From: Streptomyces griseochromogenes
GTDB taxonomy: Bacteria; Actinomycetota; Actinomycetes; Streptomycetales; Streptomycetaceae
Direction: 5' to 3'
NCBI RefSeq assembly: GCF_001542625.1
Contig: NZ_CP016279.1
Coordinates: forward strand, 1,364,001 to 1,428,000
Length of the DNA stretch: 64,000 bases
Every line of letters starts with the position of its first letter. Positions within the stretch are counted from its first letter, which is position 1. Shown piece by piece: positions 1-7,823 of this stretch. The notes beneath the pieces are model-generated. The model was not told where the DNA came from. It searched no databases and saw only the letters and a program-made list of their open reading frames with translations. The position numbers were made by a program, and so were the translations under genes.

Positions 1-145
1 GACCCCGGAGTCCACCGCCCTCTCCAAGACCCTGAAGAAGCGCGGTCTCAGATTCGTCGGCCCGACGACGGCGTACGCGTTGATGCAGGCGTGCGGCCTG
101 GTCAACGACCACTTGGAGACCTGCGTGGCCAGAAGCGCCCTGTAG
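1..145 (+). CDS. tag: DNA-3-methyladenine glycosylase I, C-terminal end (partial)
   Basis: Only the last 47 codons are in the window, in the frame beginning at base 2, ending at a TAG at 143-145. The tail contains FVGPTTAYALMQACGLVNDH, the characteristic C-terminal part of the Tag family, which removes 3-methyladenine from alkylated DNA to start base excision repair. The GLVNDH segment holds conserved C-terminal residues of the family. The gene converges on the crotonase gene that follows. In mycobacteria tagA likewise neighbours DUF3117 and the sigE locus, which supports the call. Confidence 0.85.
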   Translation, partial: TPESTALSKTLKKRGLRFVGPTTAYALMQACGLVNDHLETCVARSAL

Positions 146-187
146 GGGCGCGGGGAACTGCGCGACCAGCCACAACGATCCCGCAGT
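145..187 (+). repeat. Streptomyces interspersed 3'-end repeat, copy 1
   Basis: The stretch starting GGGGCGCGGGGAACTGCGCG directly after the tag stop codon is a short sequence I recognise as recurring many times in Streptomyces genomes downstream of genes. A diverged copy lies in the opposite orientation at 19038-19081. Here it lies between two convergent genes. It may act as a transcript-end structure, but function is unknown. Confidence 0.6.
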
Positions 188-212
188 CTCCCCGAGGCTC
201 ACGCCCCCCGGC

Positions 213-1016
213 TCAGCGCCCCGAATACTTCGGCTTCTCCTTGTTCACGAACGCCTGCACCGCGATGGTGTGGTCCTCGGACTGCCCCGCCCGCGTCTGC
301 AGCTCGTCCTCCTTCTCCAGCGTCTCGGCGAGGGAGTGCGTCAGCCCATAGGCCACTGCCTCCTTGATCGCCGCGTACGCCACCGTCGGGCCCTCGGCCA
401 GCGCCCGCGCCACCTTCTCGGCCTCGGCGCGCAGCTCGGCGGCGGGCACCAGCCGGTTGGCGATGCCCAGCTCCAGCGCGTCCTGGGCGCTGATGCTGCG
501 CGGGAAGAGCAGCAGATCGGCGGCGCGGCCCGGTCCGATGACCCGGGGCAGCGTCCAGGAGATGCCGGAGTCCGCGGTCAGGGCGACGCCCGCGAAGGAG
601 GTGTTGAAGGCCGCCGTGTCGGCGACCACCCGGTAGTCCGCGGCGAGCGCGAAGCCGAAGCCTGCCCCGGCCGCCACTCCGTTCACCCCGGCGACCACCG
701 GCTTCGGTGCCCCGGCCAGCGCCTTCACGATCGGGTTGTAGTGCTCCTTGACCGTGGTCATCGTCTGCCTGGACCCGGTCTCGCGGTCGGTGGCGAGCAG
801 CCCGATGTGCTCCTTGAGGTCCTGGCCCACGCAGAACGCCCGGTCCCCGGCGGCGGTCAGCAGGATCGCCCGTACGGCGGTGTCCCCGGCCGCGGATTCC
901 GCCGCCTCCCGGAGAGCGGCCTTGGTCGCGATGTTCAGCGCGTTCATCGCCTCGGGGCGGTTCAGCGTGATCGTCGCGAGTCCGTCGCTCACCTCGTAGA
1001 GCACGGTGTCGGCCAT
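213..1016 (-). CDS. Enoyl-CoA hydratase/isomerase (crotonase) family protein
   Basis: A 267-aa protein starting MADTVLYEVSDGLATITLNR. The ATG at 1016 has GGAGAGG upstream; a longer reading from 1082 lacks comparable support. Crotonase features are FCVGQDL and the GVAAGAGFGFALAADYRV oxyanion-hole region. At the position where hydratases usually carry a catalytic Glu it reads TADSG, followed by LPRVIG. That pattern is typical of PaaG-type ring-opened CoA isomerases, so an isomerase in aromatic or fatty acyl-CoA breakdown is as likely as a hydratase. It is transcribed alone, convergent with tag, and an inverted repeat sits about 30 nt upstream. Confidence 0.88.
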   Translation of the reverse strand: MADTVLYEVSDGLATITLNRPEAMNALNIATKAALREAAESAAGDTAVRAILLTAAGDRAFCVGQDLKEHIGLLATDRETGSRQTMTTVKEHYNPIVKALAGAPKPVVAGVNGVAAGAGFGFALAADYRVVADTAAFNTSFAGVALTADSGISWTLPRVIGPGRAADLLLFPRSISAQDALELGIANRLVPAAELRAEAEKVARALAEGPTVAYAAIKEAVAYGLTHSLAETLEKEDELQTRAGQSEDHTIAVQAFVNKEKPKYSGR

Positions 1017-1044
1017 GGCGCATCCTCTCCGGTTCACGGTAGGT

Positions 1045-1064
1045 GACGTACCGCTCAGTACGTC
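1045..1064. promoter_or_regulatory. Perfect inverted repeat upstream of crotonase gene
   Basis: GACGTAC at 1045-1051 and GTACGTC at 1058-1064 form perfect 7-bp arms around a 6-nt spacer, 29 nt upstream of the crotonase start. Size and position fit a dimeric repressor operator or a 5' UTR hairpin. The cognate regulator is not identifiable from the window. Confidence 0.45.
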
Positions 1065-1247
1065 GCTGTCCGAGGACAGCATGGCGGAGATCGCCGGCCA
1101 AGGGCCGGACCGGACATGTGACCTGCGTCAAAGAAATCCGGAGCGGAGTCGGCCGGACGGTGTTCCGGGGGTGGCGCAGTATCGCAGTCACATCGCCGAA
1201 TTGAGTGGTTTTGCTCGCGCGCGTTGCCCAAGCGATGCCGACTGATG

Positions 1248-1278
1248 TTGGTCATCGGGTCCTGTGATGCGGGATAAT
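1248..1278 (+). promoter_or_regulatory. Putative promoter for the DUF3117 gene
   Basis: TTGGTC at 1248-1253 and GATAAT at 1273-1278 are separated by 19 bp, resembling a vegetative promoter with a strong -10. This leaves an untranslated leader of about 105 nt before the ATG at 1391. The rest of 1017-1390 contains no convincing gene. Confidence 0.4.
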
Positions 1279-1390
1279 GGCTTGGAAGCAATGTGTTCGA
1301 TGCCGGTGTCGCGTGTCCGTTGCGGACCGTGGGTGCCCTGCCAGGGGGCCGTCGGCAGACGATGAGCTGGTTTCAGGAAGGGGAACGAGC

Positions 1391-1558
1391 ATGGCGGCCA
1401 TGAAGCCGCGGACGGGCGATGGCCCGCTCGAGGTGACCAAGGAGGGGCGGGGCATCGTCATGCGCGTTCCGCTCGAAGGCGGCGGTCGGCTCGTCGTCGA
1501 GCTGACCCCTGACGAGGCCGAGGCACTCGGCGACGCCCTCAAGAAGGTCGTCGTCTGA
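1391..1558 (+). CDS. DUF3117 family small protein
   Basis: A 55-aa protein beginning MAAMKPRTGDGPLEVTKEGR and ending DALKKVVV. The ATG is preceded by GGAAGGGGAACGAGC, which provides a ribosome-binding site; a longer reading from 1277 is not needed. It matches the DUF3117 family, a very conserved actinobacterial small protein of about this length and of unknown function (Rv1211 in M. tuberculosis from memory). The N-terminal basic stretch and acidic helix-like C-terminus are the only visible features. It is probably monocistronic. Confidence 0.85.
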   Translation: MAAMKPRTGDGPLEVTKEGRGIVMRVPLEGGGRLVVELTPDEAEALGDALKKVVV

Positions 1559-1585
1559 CGCGCCCGCGATCCTGTCATTCCGGCT

Positions 1586-1614
1586 GCCCCGGCATCGTCA
1601 TGCGGTGCCGGGGC
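1586..1614. terminator. Hairpin terminator between convergent genes
   Basis: GCCCCGGCA (1586-1594) pairs with TGCCGGGGC (1606-1614) around an 11-nt loop, between the DUF3117 stop and the convergent O-methyltransferase stop. There is no U-tract, as is common for Streptomyces terminators. Confidence 0.6.
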
Positions 1615-1687
1615 GGTCGCGTTCCCGGGCCCCGCCTTCCGAGGACGGCCGTCCGGCGACTTCGACGGCTTCGACGGCTTCGAGGGG

Positions 1688-2320
1688 TCACCGTTTGACG
1701 GCGCACAACAATCCGTCGCCCACCGGCAGCAGCGACGTCACCAGCTCCTGGCTCTCGCGCACCGTGCGCAGCAGCTCCCGCAGCCGCAGCACCTCGGTCG
1801 GCTGCGGCCCCGAGTCGACCGTACGGCCGTTCGCGAAGACCCCCTCGAAGACCACCAGGCCCCCCGGGCGCAGCAGGCGCAACGATTCAGCGAGGTAATC
1901 CGAGTACTCCTGCCGGTCCCCGTCGCAGAAGACGAGGTCGTAGCCGGCGTCCGCGAGCCGCGGCAGCACCTCCAGGGCGCGGCCCGGGATGAACCGGGCC
2001 CGGTTGCTGGCGAACCCGCAGGCCCGGAACGCCTGCCGGGCGAACTGCTGGTGCTCCGGCTCCGGATCGACCGTGGTGAGCACCCCGTCCGGGCGCATCC
2101 CGTGCAGCAGATGGATTCCGGACACTCCGCAGCCGGTGCCGATCTCCGCGACCGCCTTCGCGTCCACGGAGGCGGCGAGCAGTCGCAGCGCGGCGCCCGC
2201 GCCGGGCGACACCGAGCGCAGCCCTGCCTCCCGGGCCCGGTCACGTGCCCAGCGCAGTGCTTCGTCCTCGGCGACAAAGGCGTCGGCGAACGCCCAGCTC
2301 GTCTGCCGGTTGCCGGTAAT
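1688..2320 (-). CDS. O-methyltransferase, class I SAM-dependent (Rv1220c-like)
   Basis: The conserved part starts ITGNRQTSWAFADAFVAEDE and gives about 210 aa. The SAM-binding motif I is AEIGTGCGVSGIHLL, with the acidic ribose-binding residue in TTVDPEPEHQ. YDLVFCDGD matches motif IV of the O-methyltransferase family 3. The substrate is unknown. No ATG/GTG/TTG lies close to the conserved start. AGGAG sits 6 nt before an ATT codon at 2318-2320, so an ATT start is possible. The only upstream in-frame ATG (2497) would overlap the divergent sigma factor gene. It faces away from the ECF sigma gene, the same arrangement as in mycobacteria. Confidence 0.75.
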   Translation of the reverse strand: MTGNRQTSWAFADAFVAEDEALRWARDRAREAGLRSVSPGAGAALRLLAASVDAKAVAEIGTGCGVSGIHLLHGMRPDGVLTTVDPEPEHQQFARQAFRACGFASNRARFIPGRALEVLPRLADAGYDLVFCDGDRQEYSDYLAESLRLLRPGGLVVFEGVFANGRTVDSGPQPTEVLRLRELLRTVRESQELVTSLLPVGDGLLCAVKR

Positions 2321-2374
2321 GACCCTCTCCTGTCCCCCTATGGATGCCTGGGCGTGACTGTATCCGTTGGTGCC

Positions 2375-2401
2375 GGGAACCCGCAGATGGGACTGGGCGT
2401 T
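2375..2401 (+). promoter_or_regulatory. Putative ECF-type (SigE-like) promoter upstream of sigE
   Basis: GGGAACC at 2375-2381 and CGTT at 2398-2401 are separated by 16 bp. This matches the GGAAC/CGTT architecture recognised by SigE-type ECF factors. It lies about 45 nt upstream of the first sigma start codon, suggesting autoregulation. Confidence 0.5.
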
Positions 2402-2445
2402 TAAAGGGATGAGCCGGTGGCCCGGGACGCGACGGGGGGTAAGAG

Positions 2446-3324
2446 GTGGATCAGGACGCCGAGCACATGCTGACGCAGCCGCATCAGCACGTATCAAATT
2501 CTCGTAAAACCGCTTATCCGGAGCTAACGGGCGAGGTGGCTATGGTAGGGGCTCCACTGGACACCACCAGAGCCGACAGGGGAGGTGCGGCCGCGCCTGT
2601 GGATCGGGGAGGAGTGCTACGGCGCTTTCTCGGATCGGCAGGGAAGCCGAAATCCGTGAACGACACCGCTGACAGCCACGCCACCGGTTTTGCCGCCGGC
2701 GACACCCAGACCGCGACCTTCTCCACCGACGCGGACGGGCAGGCATGGACTCCGCCCACGTGGGAGGAGATCGTCAGCACGCACAGCGGCCGTGTCTACC
2801 GGCTCGCCTACCGCCTCACGGGCAACCAGCACGACGCCGAGGACCTCACCCAGGAGGTCTTCGTCCGCGTCTTCCGCTCCCTGTCGACGTACTCGCCGGG
2901 CACCTTCGAGGGCTGGCTGCACCGCATCACCACCAACCTCTTCCTGGACATGGTCCGGCGCAAGCAGCGCATCCGCTTCGACGCCCTCGGCGAGGACGCG
3001 GCCGAGCGCCTGCCCAGCCGCGAGCCCACCCCGCAGCAGGTCTTCAACGACGCCCACTTCGACGCGGACGTCCAGCAGGCCCTCGACACCCTCGCGCCCG
3101 AGTTCCGCGCCGCGGTCGTCCTGTGCGACATCGAAGGACTGTCCTACGAGGAGATCGCCGCGACCCTCGGCGTGAAGCTCGGCACGGTCCGCTCCCGTAT
3201 CCACCGCGGCCGCTCCCAGCTGCGCAAGGCCCTGGCCCACCGTTCACCCGAGGCGCGGAAGGCCGAGCGGCGTTCCTTCATCCCCCGTGTCCCCGCTCTG
3301 GGGGGAGGGGGCGCGACCGCGTGA
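2446..3324 (+). CDS. sigE: ECF RNA polymerase sigma factor, SigE type
   Basis: A 292-aa protein. Sigma-70 region 2 spans about residues 105-175 ([54 protein letters not shown]). Region 4 spans about 220-270 ([44 protein letters not shown]). The GTG at 2446 has GGGGGG upstream, but a long unstructured N-terminus and further in-frame starts (GTG 2536, ATG 2542 after GCGAGG) mean the true start may be internal; M. tuberculosis sigE is known for multiple starts. It overlaps the anti-sigma gene by GTGA, and htrA and tatB follow. It is therefore predicted to control the envelope-stress response. Confidence 0.88.
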   Translation: MDQDAEHMLTQPHQHVSNSRKTAYPELTGEVAMVGAPLDTTRADRGGAAAPVDRGGVLRRFLGSAGKPKSVNDTADSHATGFAAGDTQTATFSTDADGQAWTPPTWEEIVSTHSGRVYRLAYRLTGNQHDAEDLTQEVFVRVFRSLSTYSPGTFEGWLHRITTNLFLDMVRRKQRIRFDALGEDAAERLPSREPTPQQVFNDAHFDADVQQALDTLAPEFRAAVVLCDIEGLSYEEIAATLGVKLGTVRSRIHRGRSQLRKALAHRSPEARKAERRSFIPRVPALGGGGATA

Positions 3325-4316
3325 GTGGATCACGACCGAAACCTGCTCAGGCGCAACTCGCGGAGCAGCACCTGGGAGACCGGCTCTCCGCCCTGGTGGA
3401 CGGAGAGCTGGGTCATGAGTCGCGCGAGCGTGTCCTCGCCCACCTGGCCACGTGTGCCCGGTGCAAGGCGGAGGCGGACGCCCAGCGTCGGCTGAAGAAC
3501 GTTTTCGCGGAGGCCGCCCCGCCGCCGCCGTCGGAGAGCTTCCTGGCCCGTCTCCAGGGCCTGCCCGGGGGCGGTGACGCCGACGGCGACGGCACGCCCT
3601 CCGCCGGGGGAGGACTCTTCGGACGAGGCCCGGACGCCGGGGTCTTCGGACTGAGGCGCGGCGAGCGCTTCGAGTTCGGCTATGTCCCCGTCGGCCCGCA
3701 CGCCGGTGCCGCTCCCGCCTCCGGTGCCGAGGAACGCGGCTTCCGGATCCATCCCGTCGGCCGGTCCGACGCCGACCGCTCCGCCTCGCGCGGACTGCGG
3801 TTCGCGTTCGCCGCCGCCGGTGCGGTGTCATTGGCCGCCGTCGCCCTCGGCGGCGTGACCACCGCCATCCCCGGCGACATGGCCGCGGACGCCCGCGGCG
3901 GCTCCGGCTCCGGCAATGTGGTCCCGGCGCGCTCGTCGGGTACCGGCGCGGGGGCGGCCACGTCCGACACCCAGCGTCGCCGCCCGCTGGGACCGCTGCT
4001 CGCCCAGGGCAGCAGCCTGCTCGGCCAGACCCCGGTGGCGCCGACCTCCATGTCCGCGCCCCTGCTGCCCGGAGTGCCGGACCCGGGCAACGGGCAGGTC
4101 CACGACGCCGTGCACGACGTGACCACTCCGGTGATGGCCGGTGCGGCCGCGGTCTCGCCTCTGATACGTCCGCTGAGCGAGATCTCGCCGTTCTCCCTGA
4201 CCTCCTGGACCGCGACCCCCGGGGCGACCGGCTCCGGCCCGCTGCCCGACCCCGTCCCCGACACAGCCTCCGCTCCCTCGGCCTCCCCTCCCGTCTCCTC
4301 CCACAAGACGCCCTGA
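3321..4316 (+). CDS. rseA: Anti-sigma factor with zinc-binding ZAS motif and membrane anchor (RseA-like)
   Basis: Starts at GTG 3321, overlapping the sigma stop as GTGA, so translation is coupled. The 331-aa product has an N-terminal anti-sigma domain with HLATCARC, the H-x3-C-x2-C zinc motif of ZAS proteins (about residues 40-48). A single hydrophobic segment follows ([20 protein letters not shown], about residues 160-180), then a Ser/Pro-rich extracytoplasmic tail of about 150 aa. It should bind and hold the upstream sigma factor at the membrane and release it on redox or envelope stress. The overlong upstream reading in this frame is a shadow of the sigma gene. Confidence 0.87.
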   Translation: MSGSRPKPAQAQLAEQHLGDRLSALVDGELGHESRERVLAHLATCARCKAEADAQRRLKNVFAEAAPPPPSESFLARLQGLPGGGDADGDGTPSAGGGLFGRGPDAGVFGLRRGERFEFGYVPVGPHAGAAPASGAEERGFRIHPVGRSDADRSASRGLRFAFAAAGAVSLAAVALGGVTTAIPGDMAADARGGSGSGNVVPARSSGTGAGAATSDTQRRRPLGPLLAQGSSLLGQTPVAPTSMSAPLLPGVPDPGNGQVHDAVHDVTTPVMAGAAAVSPLIRPLSEISPFSLTSWTATPGATGSGPLPDPVPDTASAPSASPPVSSHKTP

Positions 4317-4362
4317 CCGGCCTCTGCGCCACGTTTCCGGAACCTGGTTGAATCCTGTGAGG

Positions 4363-4391
4363 CCGTGCCCGCGGCGGTGACCCGGGCACGG
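4363..4391 (+). terminator. Hairpin between anti-sigma gene and htrA
   Basis: CCGTGCCCG (4363-4371) and CGGGCACGG (4383-4391) form a perfect 9-bp stem with an 11-nt loop and no U-tract. It may partially separate the sigma/anti-sigma transcript from htrA or stabilise a processed 3' end. Confidence 0.4.
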
Positions 4392-4450
4392 AGTTCGATG
4401 TTCCGTGGCCACCGCCGACGCGCGCGGCCGCGGCCAGCCGTGGGGAGAGC

Positions 4451-6328
4451 ATGAACGAGGGGAACCCGACGCACGTCCCGCCGGGGGAGCAGCAGGAGTC
4501 GGCGTCGGCAGGGAAGGCGCCGCTCAGGCCCGCCGAAAGGGCCGAGCCGCTCGCCGACGGCGACTTCGAGCTGGCGAAGCCCGCGCCGGTCGCATCGGGA
4601 AGCGCGGAGAACGGTGTGCACGCGAGCGGCGTGGACGCGAGCGAGGCTGCCGTGCCGGGTACGGCCGAGCAGGTTGTAGCCGGGCCTGTGGTGGCCGAGT
4701 CCGGGCCGGACTCGCTCGGTGAGACGTGTGGGGCTGGTGTTCCGGGCGCGTCGGCTGCCGCGCGGCCCAAGCCTCTGCACGACCCCGATCCCTACAGCAC
4801 CCCGCCCTACGGCGAACCGGGTCCCTGGGCGCCCGCGCCTCCGGTCCAGCATCCGGCGGCGGCCCCGGCGCAGGGGACGGCCCCGACGCCACCGGTGACC
4901 GCGCACGCACCGGCGCAGCCGACTCCGCCCGCGCCGGTGCATTCCGCCCCGCCTCAGGCCGTACCGGCCGCCGCCCCGGCCCCCGCGCCCGTCCCCGTGA
5001 CCCCGCCCCCGGCAGGACCGGCCGAGCCGGGCGTCTCGACACCCGGGGCCGCGGGCGTGGCCGGGCCGGGACCGGATGCCGGTTCCGTTCCGTCGCCCGC
5101 ACCGGCTGGCGACCCCTGGCAGGGCTATGACCCCTGGGCCGCTCCCTCGGCCGGACAGCCGCCCCTCGCGCCCGGACCGCTGCAGCAGACCGGTGCCGCG
5201 GTGCTCACCGAGCAGCAGCGCCGTAAGCGGGGACGGCGGATGCTCCTCGTCTGGACCCTGCTCGTCGCCGTCGTCTCCAGCGGCATCGGCGGGCTCGTGG
5301 GCGCCTATGTCGAGCGTGAGGGCGTGGGGGACGTACATCTGCCGCAGGCCGGAAAGGTGCCCGCCGACCGCGCGCCGAACAGCGTGGCCGGGATAGCCGC
5401 CCGGGCGCTGCCCAGCGTCGTGACGCTGCATGTACGCGGGTCCGACGAGGCGGGTACCGGCACCGGCTTCGTCCTCGACACCCGTGGGCACATCCTCACC
5501 AACAACCACGTCGTCCAGCCGGCCGCGTCCGGCGGCGACATATCCGTGACCTTCAGCAGCGGCGACACCGCCAAGGCCAGGATCGTCGGCCACGACAGCG
5601 GATACGATCTCGCCGTCGTCCAGGTCAGAGGTGTCCGCAGGCTCACCCCCATGCCCCTCGGCAACTCCGACGGAGTCCGGGTCGGCGACCCCGTCGTCGC
5701 CATCGGCGCCCCCTTCGACCTGGCCAACACCGTCACCTCGGGCATCATCAGCGCCAAGGAACGGCCCATCACGGCAGGCGGCGAGAAGGGCGACGGAAGC
5801 GATGTGTCCTACGTCGACGCCCTGCAGACCGACGCCCCGATCAACCCGGGCAACTCCGGCGGCCCCCTCCTCGACTCCCGGGCCGAGGTCATCGGCATCA
5901 ACTCCGCCATCCGCTCCGCCGACGAGGGCTCCGACTCCGAGGACAGCCAGGCCGGCTCGATCGGACTCGGCTTCGCCATCCCCATCAACCAGGCCAAGCG
6001 GGTCGCTGAGGAACTGATCAACACGGGTCATGCGACCCACCCCGTCATCGGCGTCACCCTCGACATGGGCTACACCGGCGACGGCGCCCGCATCGACACC
6101 AAGGCCGGTGACGGCGGCCCCTCCGTCATCAAGGGCGGCCCCGGAGACCGGGCCGGCCTCAGGGCGGGCGACGTGATCACCGAGGTCGACGGGCAGCGTG
6201 TCCACTCCGGTGAGGAACTGATCGTCAAGATCCGCGCCCACCGGCCCGGCGACCGGCTGCGCCTGAAGGTCGAGCACGGTGACGAGCGGGAGGTCTCACT
6301 CGTGCTGGGCGCTTCGGAGCAGAACTGA
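4451..6328 (+). CDS. htrA: HtrA/DegP-like membrane-anchored serine protease with PDZ domain
   Basis: A 625-aa protein; the ATG follows GGGGAGAG. A Pro/Ala-rich cytoplasmic stretch of about 255 residues leads to one transmembrane helix (about 260-282) and an extracytoplasmic S1C trypsin-like domain. The catalytic triad is visible: His353 in TNNHVV, Asp386 in GYDLAVV and Ser469 in GNSGGP. A C-terminal PDZ domain (about 535-615) contains GDRAGLRAGDVITEVDGQ. It degrades or refolds misfolded exported proteins. Its position after sigma and anti-sigma matches the mycobacterial sigE-rseA-htrA set, so it may feed back on the anti-sigma factor. Confidence 0.92.
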   Translation: MNEGNPTHVPPGEQQESASAGKAPLRPAERAEPLADGDFELAKPAPVASGSAENGVHASGVDASEAAVPGTAEQVVAGPVVAESGPDSLGETCGAGVPGASAAARPKPLHDPDPYSTPPYGEPGPWAPAPPVQHPAAAPAQGTAPTPPVTAHAPAQPTPPAPVHSAPPQAVPAAAPAPAPVPVTPPPAGPAEPGVSTPGAAGVAGPGPDAGSVPSPAPAGDPWQGYDPWAAPSAGQPPLAPGPLQQTGAAVLTEQQRRKRGRRMLLVWTLLVAVVSSGIGGLVGAYVEREGVGDVHLPQAGKVPADRAPNSVAGIAARALPSVVTLHVRGSDEAGTGTGFVLDTRGHILTNNHVVQPAASGGDISVTFSSGDTAKARIVGHDSGYDLAVVQVRGVRRLTPMPLGNSDGVRVGDPVVAIGAPFDLANTVTSGIISAKERPITAGGEKGDGSDVSYVDALQTDAPINPGNSGGPLLDSRAEVIGINSAIRSADEGSDSEDSQAGSIGLGFAIPINQAKRVAEELINTGHATHPVIGVTLDMGYTGDGARIDTKAGDGGPSVIKGGPGDRAGLRAGDVITEVDGQRVHSGEELIVKIRAHRPGDRLRLKVEHGDEREVSLVLGASEQN

Positions 6329-6346
6329 CAGAAGTCTCACCTCGGG

Positions 6347-6380
6347 ACGGTACCGGTCTGCCTCGTACGCCGGGTACCGT
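6347..6380 (+). other. Inverted repeat in htrA-tatB spacer
   Basis: ACGGTACC (6347-6354) and GGTACCGT (6373-6380) are perfect 8-bp arms about 35 nt upstream of the tatB start. It could be an operator or a weak terminator; no U-tract follows. Confidence 0.35.
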
Positions 6381-6414
6381 TGAGCGACCGAGAGCATCGC
6401 AATGGGAGCGTCAG

Positions 6415-6870
6415 GTGTTCAATGACATAGGACCACTCGAGCTGGTGACGATCATTGTGCTCGCCGTGCTCGTCTTCGGTCCGGACAAACTCCCGAAGGT
6501 CATCCAGGACGTGACGCGCACGATCCGGAAGATCCGCGAGTTCTCCGAGAGCGCCAAGCACGACATCCGTAGCGAGCTGGGCCCGGAGTTCAAGGACTTC
6601 GAGTTCGAGGACCTCAACCCCAAGACGTTCATCCGCAAGCAGCTGGACAACGACGATCTGGGGCTGAAGGAGATCCGCAACGGCTTCGACCTGAAGAAGG
6701 AGATGGCCGAGGTCACGGACGCCGTCAACGGCCGCGAGAGCGAGACCTCGGCCTCCTCCGCGTCCCCCTCGTCCTCGGCGCCTTCGGCGGGCGGGCGCAT
6801 CGACATGACCAAGCAGCCCGAGGAGCCCGGCAAGGACGACCGTCCGCCTTTCGACGCGGACGCCACCTAG
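6415..6870 (+). CDS. tatB: Sec-independent protein translocase subunit TatB
   Basis: A 151-aa protein starting at GTG 6415 with GGAG upstream. The N-terminus MFNDIGPLELVTIIVLAVLV is the short transmembrane helix, followed by FGPDKLPKV, the hinge motif of TatA/TatB proteins. A long amphipathic helix and a charged, Ser-rich C-terminus make it TatB rather than the shorter TatA. It forms the receptor with TatC for folded, twin-arginine proteins. Its linkage to htrA and sigE is the usual actinobacterial order. Confidence 0.92.
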   Translation: MFNDIGPLELVTIIVLAVLVFGPDKLPKVIQDVTRTIRKIREFSESAKHDIRSELGPEFKDFEFEDLNPKTFIRKQLDNDDLGLKEIRNGFDLKKEMAEVTDAVNGRESETSASSASPSSSAPSAGGRIDMTKQPEEPGKDDRPPFDADAT

Positions 6871-7094
6871 CGGGTCCCGTCATGTGGGCCGAGCCGCCTA
6901 CGTGACGCGTTTCATAGCGCGCGCCCACCGCACACGGCGCGAAAGGGCCGTCGGCGCGACCCACGCGCCGGGCGCTTTCCCTGCCGCTCTCAGCGGTGTG
7001 GATATGCTGCCGAGTTGTTGTGCGGACCGGACGAGTACGCCCGAAGGGGGGCGGGCCGCCCCGGTCCGACGAGAGCGAGGAGGCGTCCGGGCAG

Positions 7095-7766
7095 ATGGAG
7101 ACGACGAGTCGGGTGGGCGCGCAGACGCCGGCCGCGGAGGGTGGACAACCGTTTGCCTCCGTCCGGCGTACGGTCGACGGTTACCTGCGGGCGCCTTTCC
7201 CGTGGTACGGCCTCGACGAGGCGTTCACGGGGGCGCGCTGGCTGATGCAGGTCGGCACGGCGGCCGACGGTGCAGTCGAGCACGGTTCGATCGGGCACGG
7301 TGACGAGCCCTCCGTACGCAATGAGTATGTCGCCGGGTCCGCGGACGAACCGCGGGGGAAGTTCGCGGCCGTGGTGACCGTGGCCGCGAATCCGTCCCGC
7401 AGGAGTGCGGACGGTACGGGCCTGCTGGAGGCGACATCGGTGTCCTCGGCGGCGTGGCTGGCGGGGGTGGGACTGCTGTCGTTCACCTGGCCCGGGCAGA
7501 TGGACCACAGCCTGCGGGACGACTGGCTGGAGCAGCAGACGGAGACCGCGTGGGCCCTGGCCGACGACCTCGAGGGGCCCGAGTGGTCCACGCTGTCCCT
7601 TCCGGTGGACGGGGTACCGGCCTCGTTCCATTACCGGGAGTCGGAATTCGGGTGGGTGCTGGCCGGTACCACCGAGGCGGGGGTGCATCTGGGGGCTTAC
7701 GGGCGGGGGATGAGTGCGTACGGTCTCGGGTTCGCCGTGGTGAAGGACATCAGCGCCTACTCCTAG
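7095..7766 (+). CDS. Conserved hypothetical protein
   Basis: A 223-aa protein. I chose ATG 7095 because GAGGAGG lies about 12 nt upstream and no conserved-looking sequence precedes it. No signal peptide, membrane helix or recognisable catalytic motif is visible. Notable blocks are VRRTVDGYLRAPFPWYGLDE near the N-terminus and SLPVDGVPASFHYRESEFGW in the second half. I do not recognise a family beyond a Streptomyces-type hypothetical. It is monocistronic and followed by a strong terminator. Confidence 0.7.
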   Translation: METTSRVGAQTPAAEGGQPFASVRRTVDGYLRAPFPWYGLDEAFTGARWLMQVGTAADGAVEHGSIGHGDEPSVRNEYVAGSADEPRGKFAAVVTVAANPSRRSADGTGLLEATSVSSAAWLAGVGLLSFTWPGQMDHSLRDDWLEQQTETAWALADDLEGPEWSTLSLPVDGVPASFHYRESEFGWVLAGTTEAGVHLGAYGRGMSAYGLGFAVVKDISAYS

Positions 7767-7781
7767 GGCACGGGTCTGTGA

Positions 7782-7817
7782 GGAGCGCCGCCGCGACGAC
7801 GTGGCGGCGCTCCTTTT
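7782..7817 (+). terminator. Rho-independent terminator
   Basis: GGAGCGCCGCC (7782-7792) pairs perfectly with GGCGGCGCTCC (7803-7813) around a 10-nt loop, and TTTT follows at 7814-7817. It ends the 223-aa gene and lies just before the convergent stop of the large membrane protein gene. Confidence 0.85.
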
Positions 7818-7823
7818 GTCTTT

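Noticed and set aside
2446..2497. O-methyltransferase start at ATG 2497
   Set aside because: It would add about 59 residues with no family similarity and overlap the divergent sigma factor gene and its promoter.
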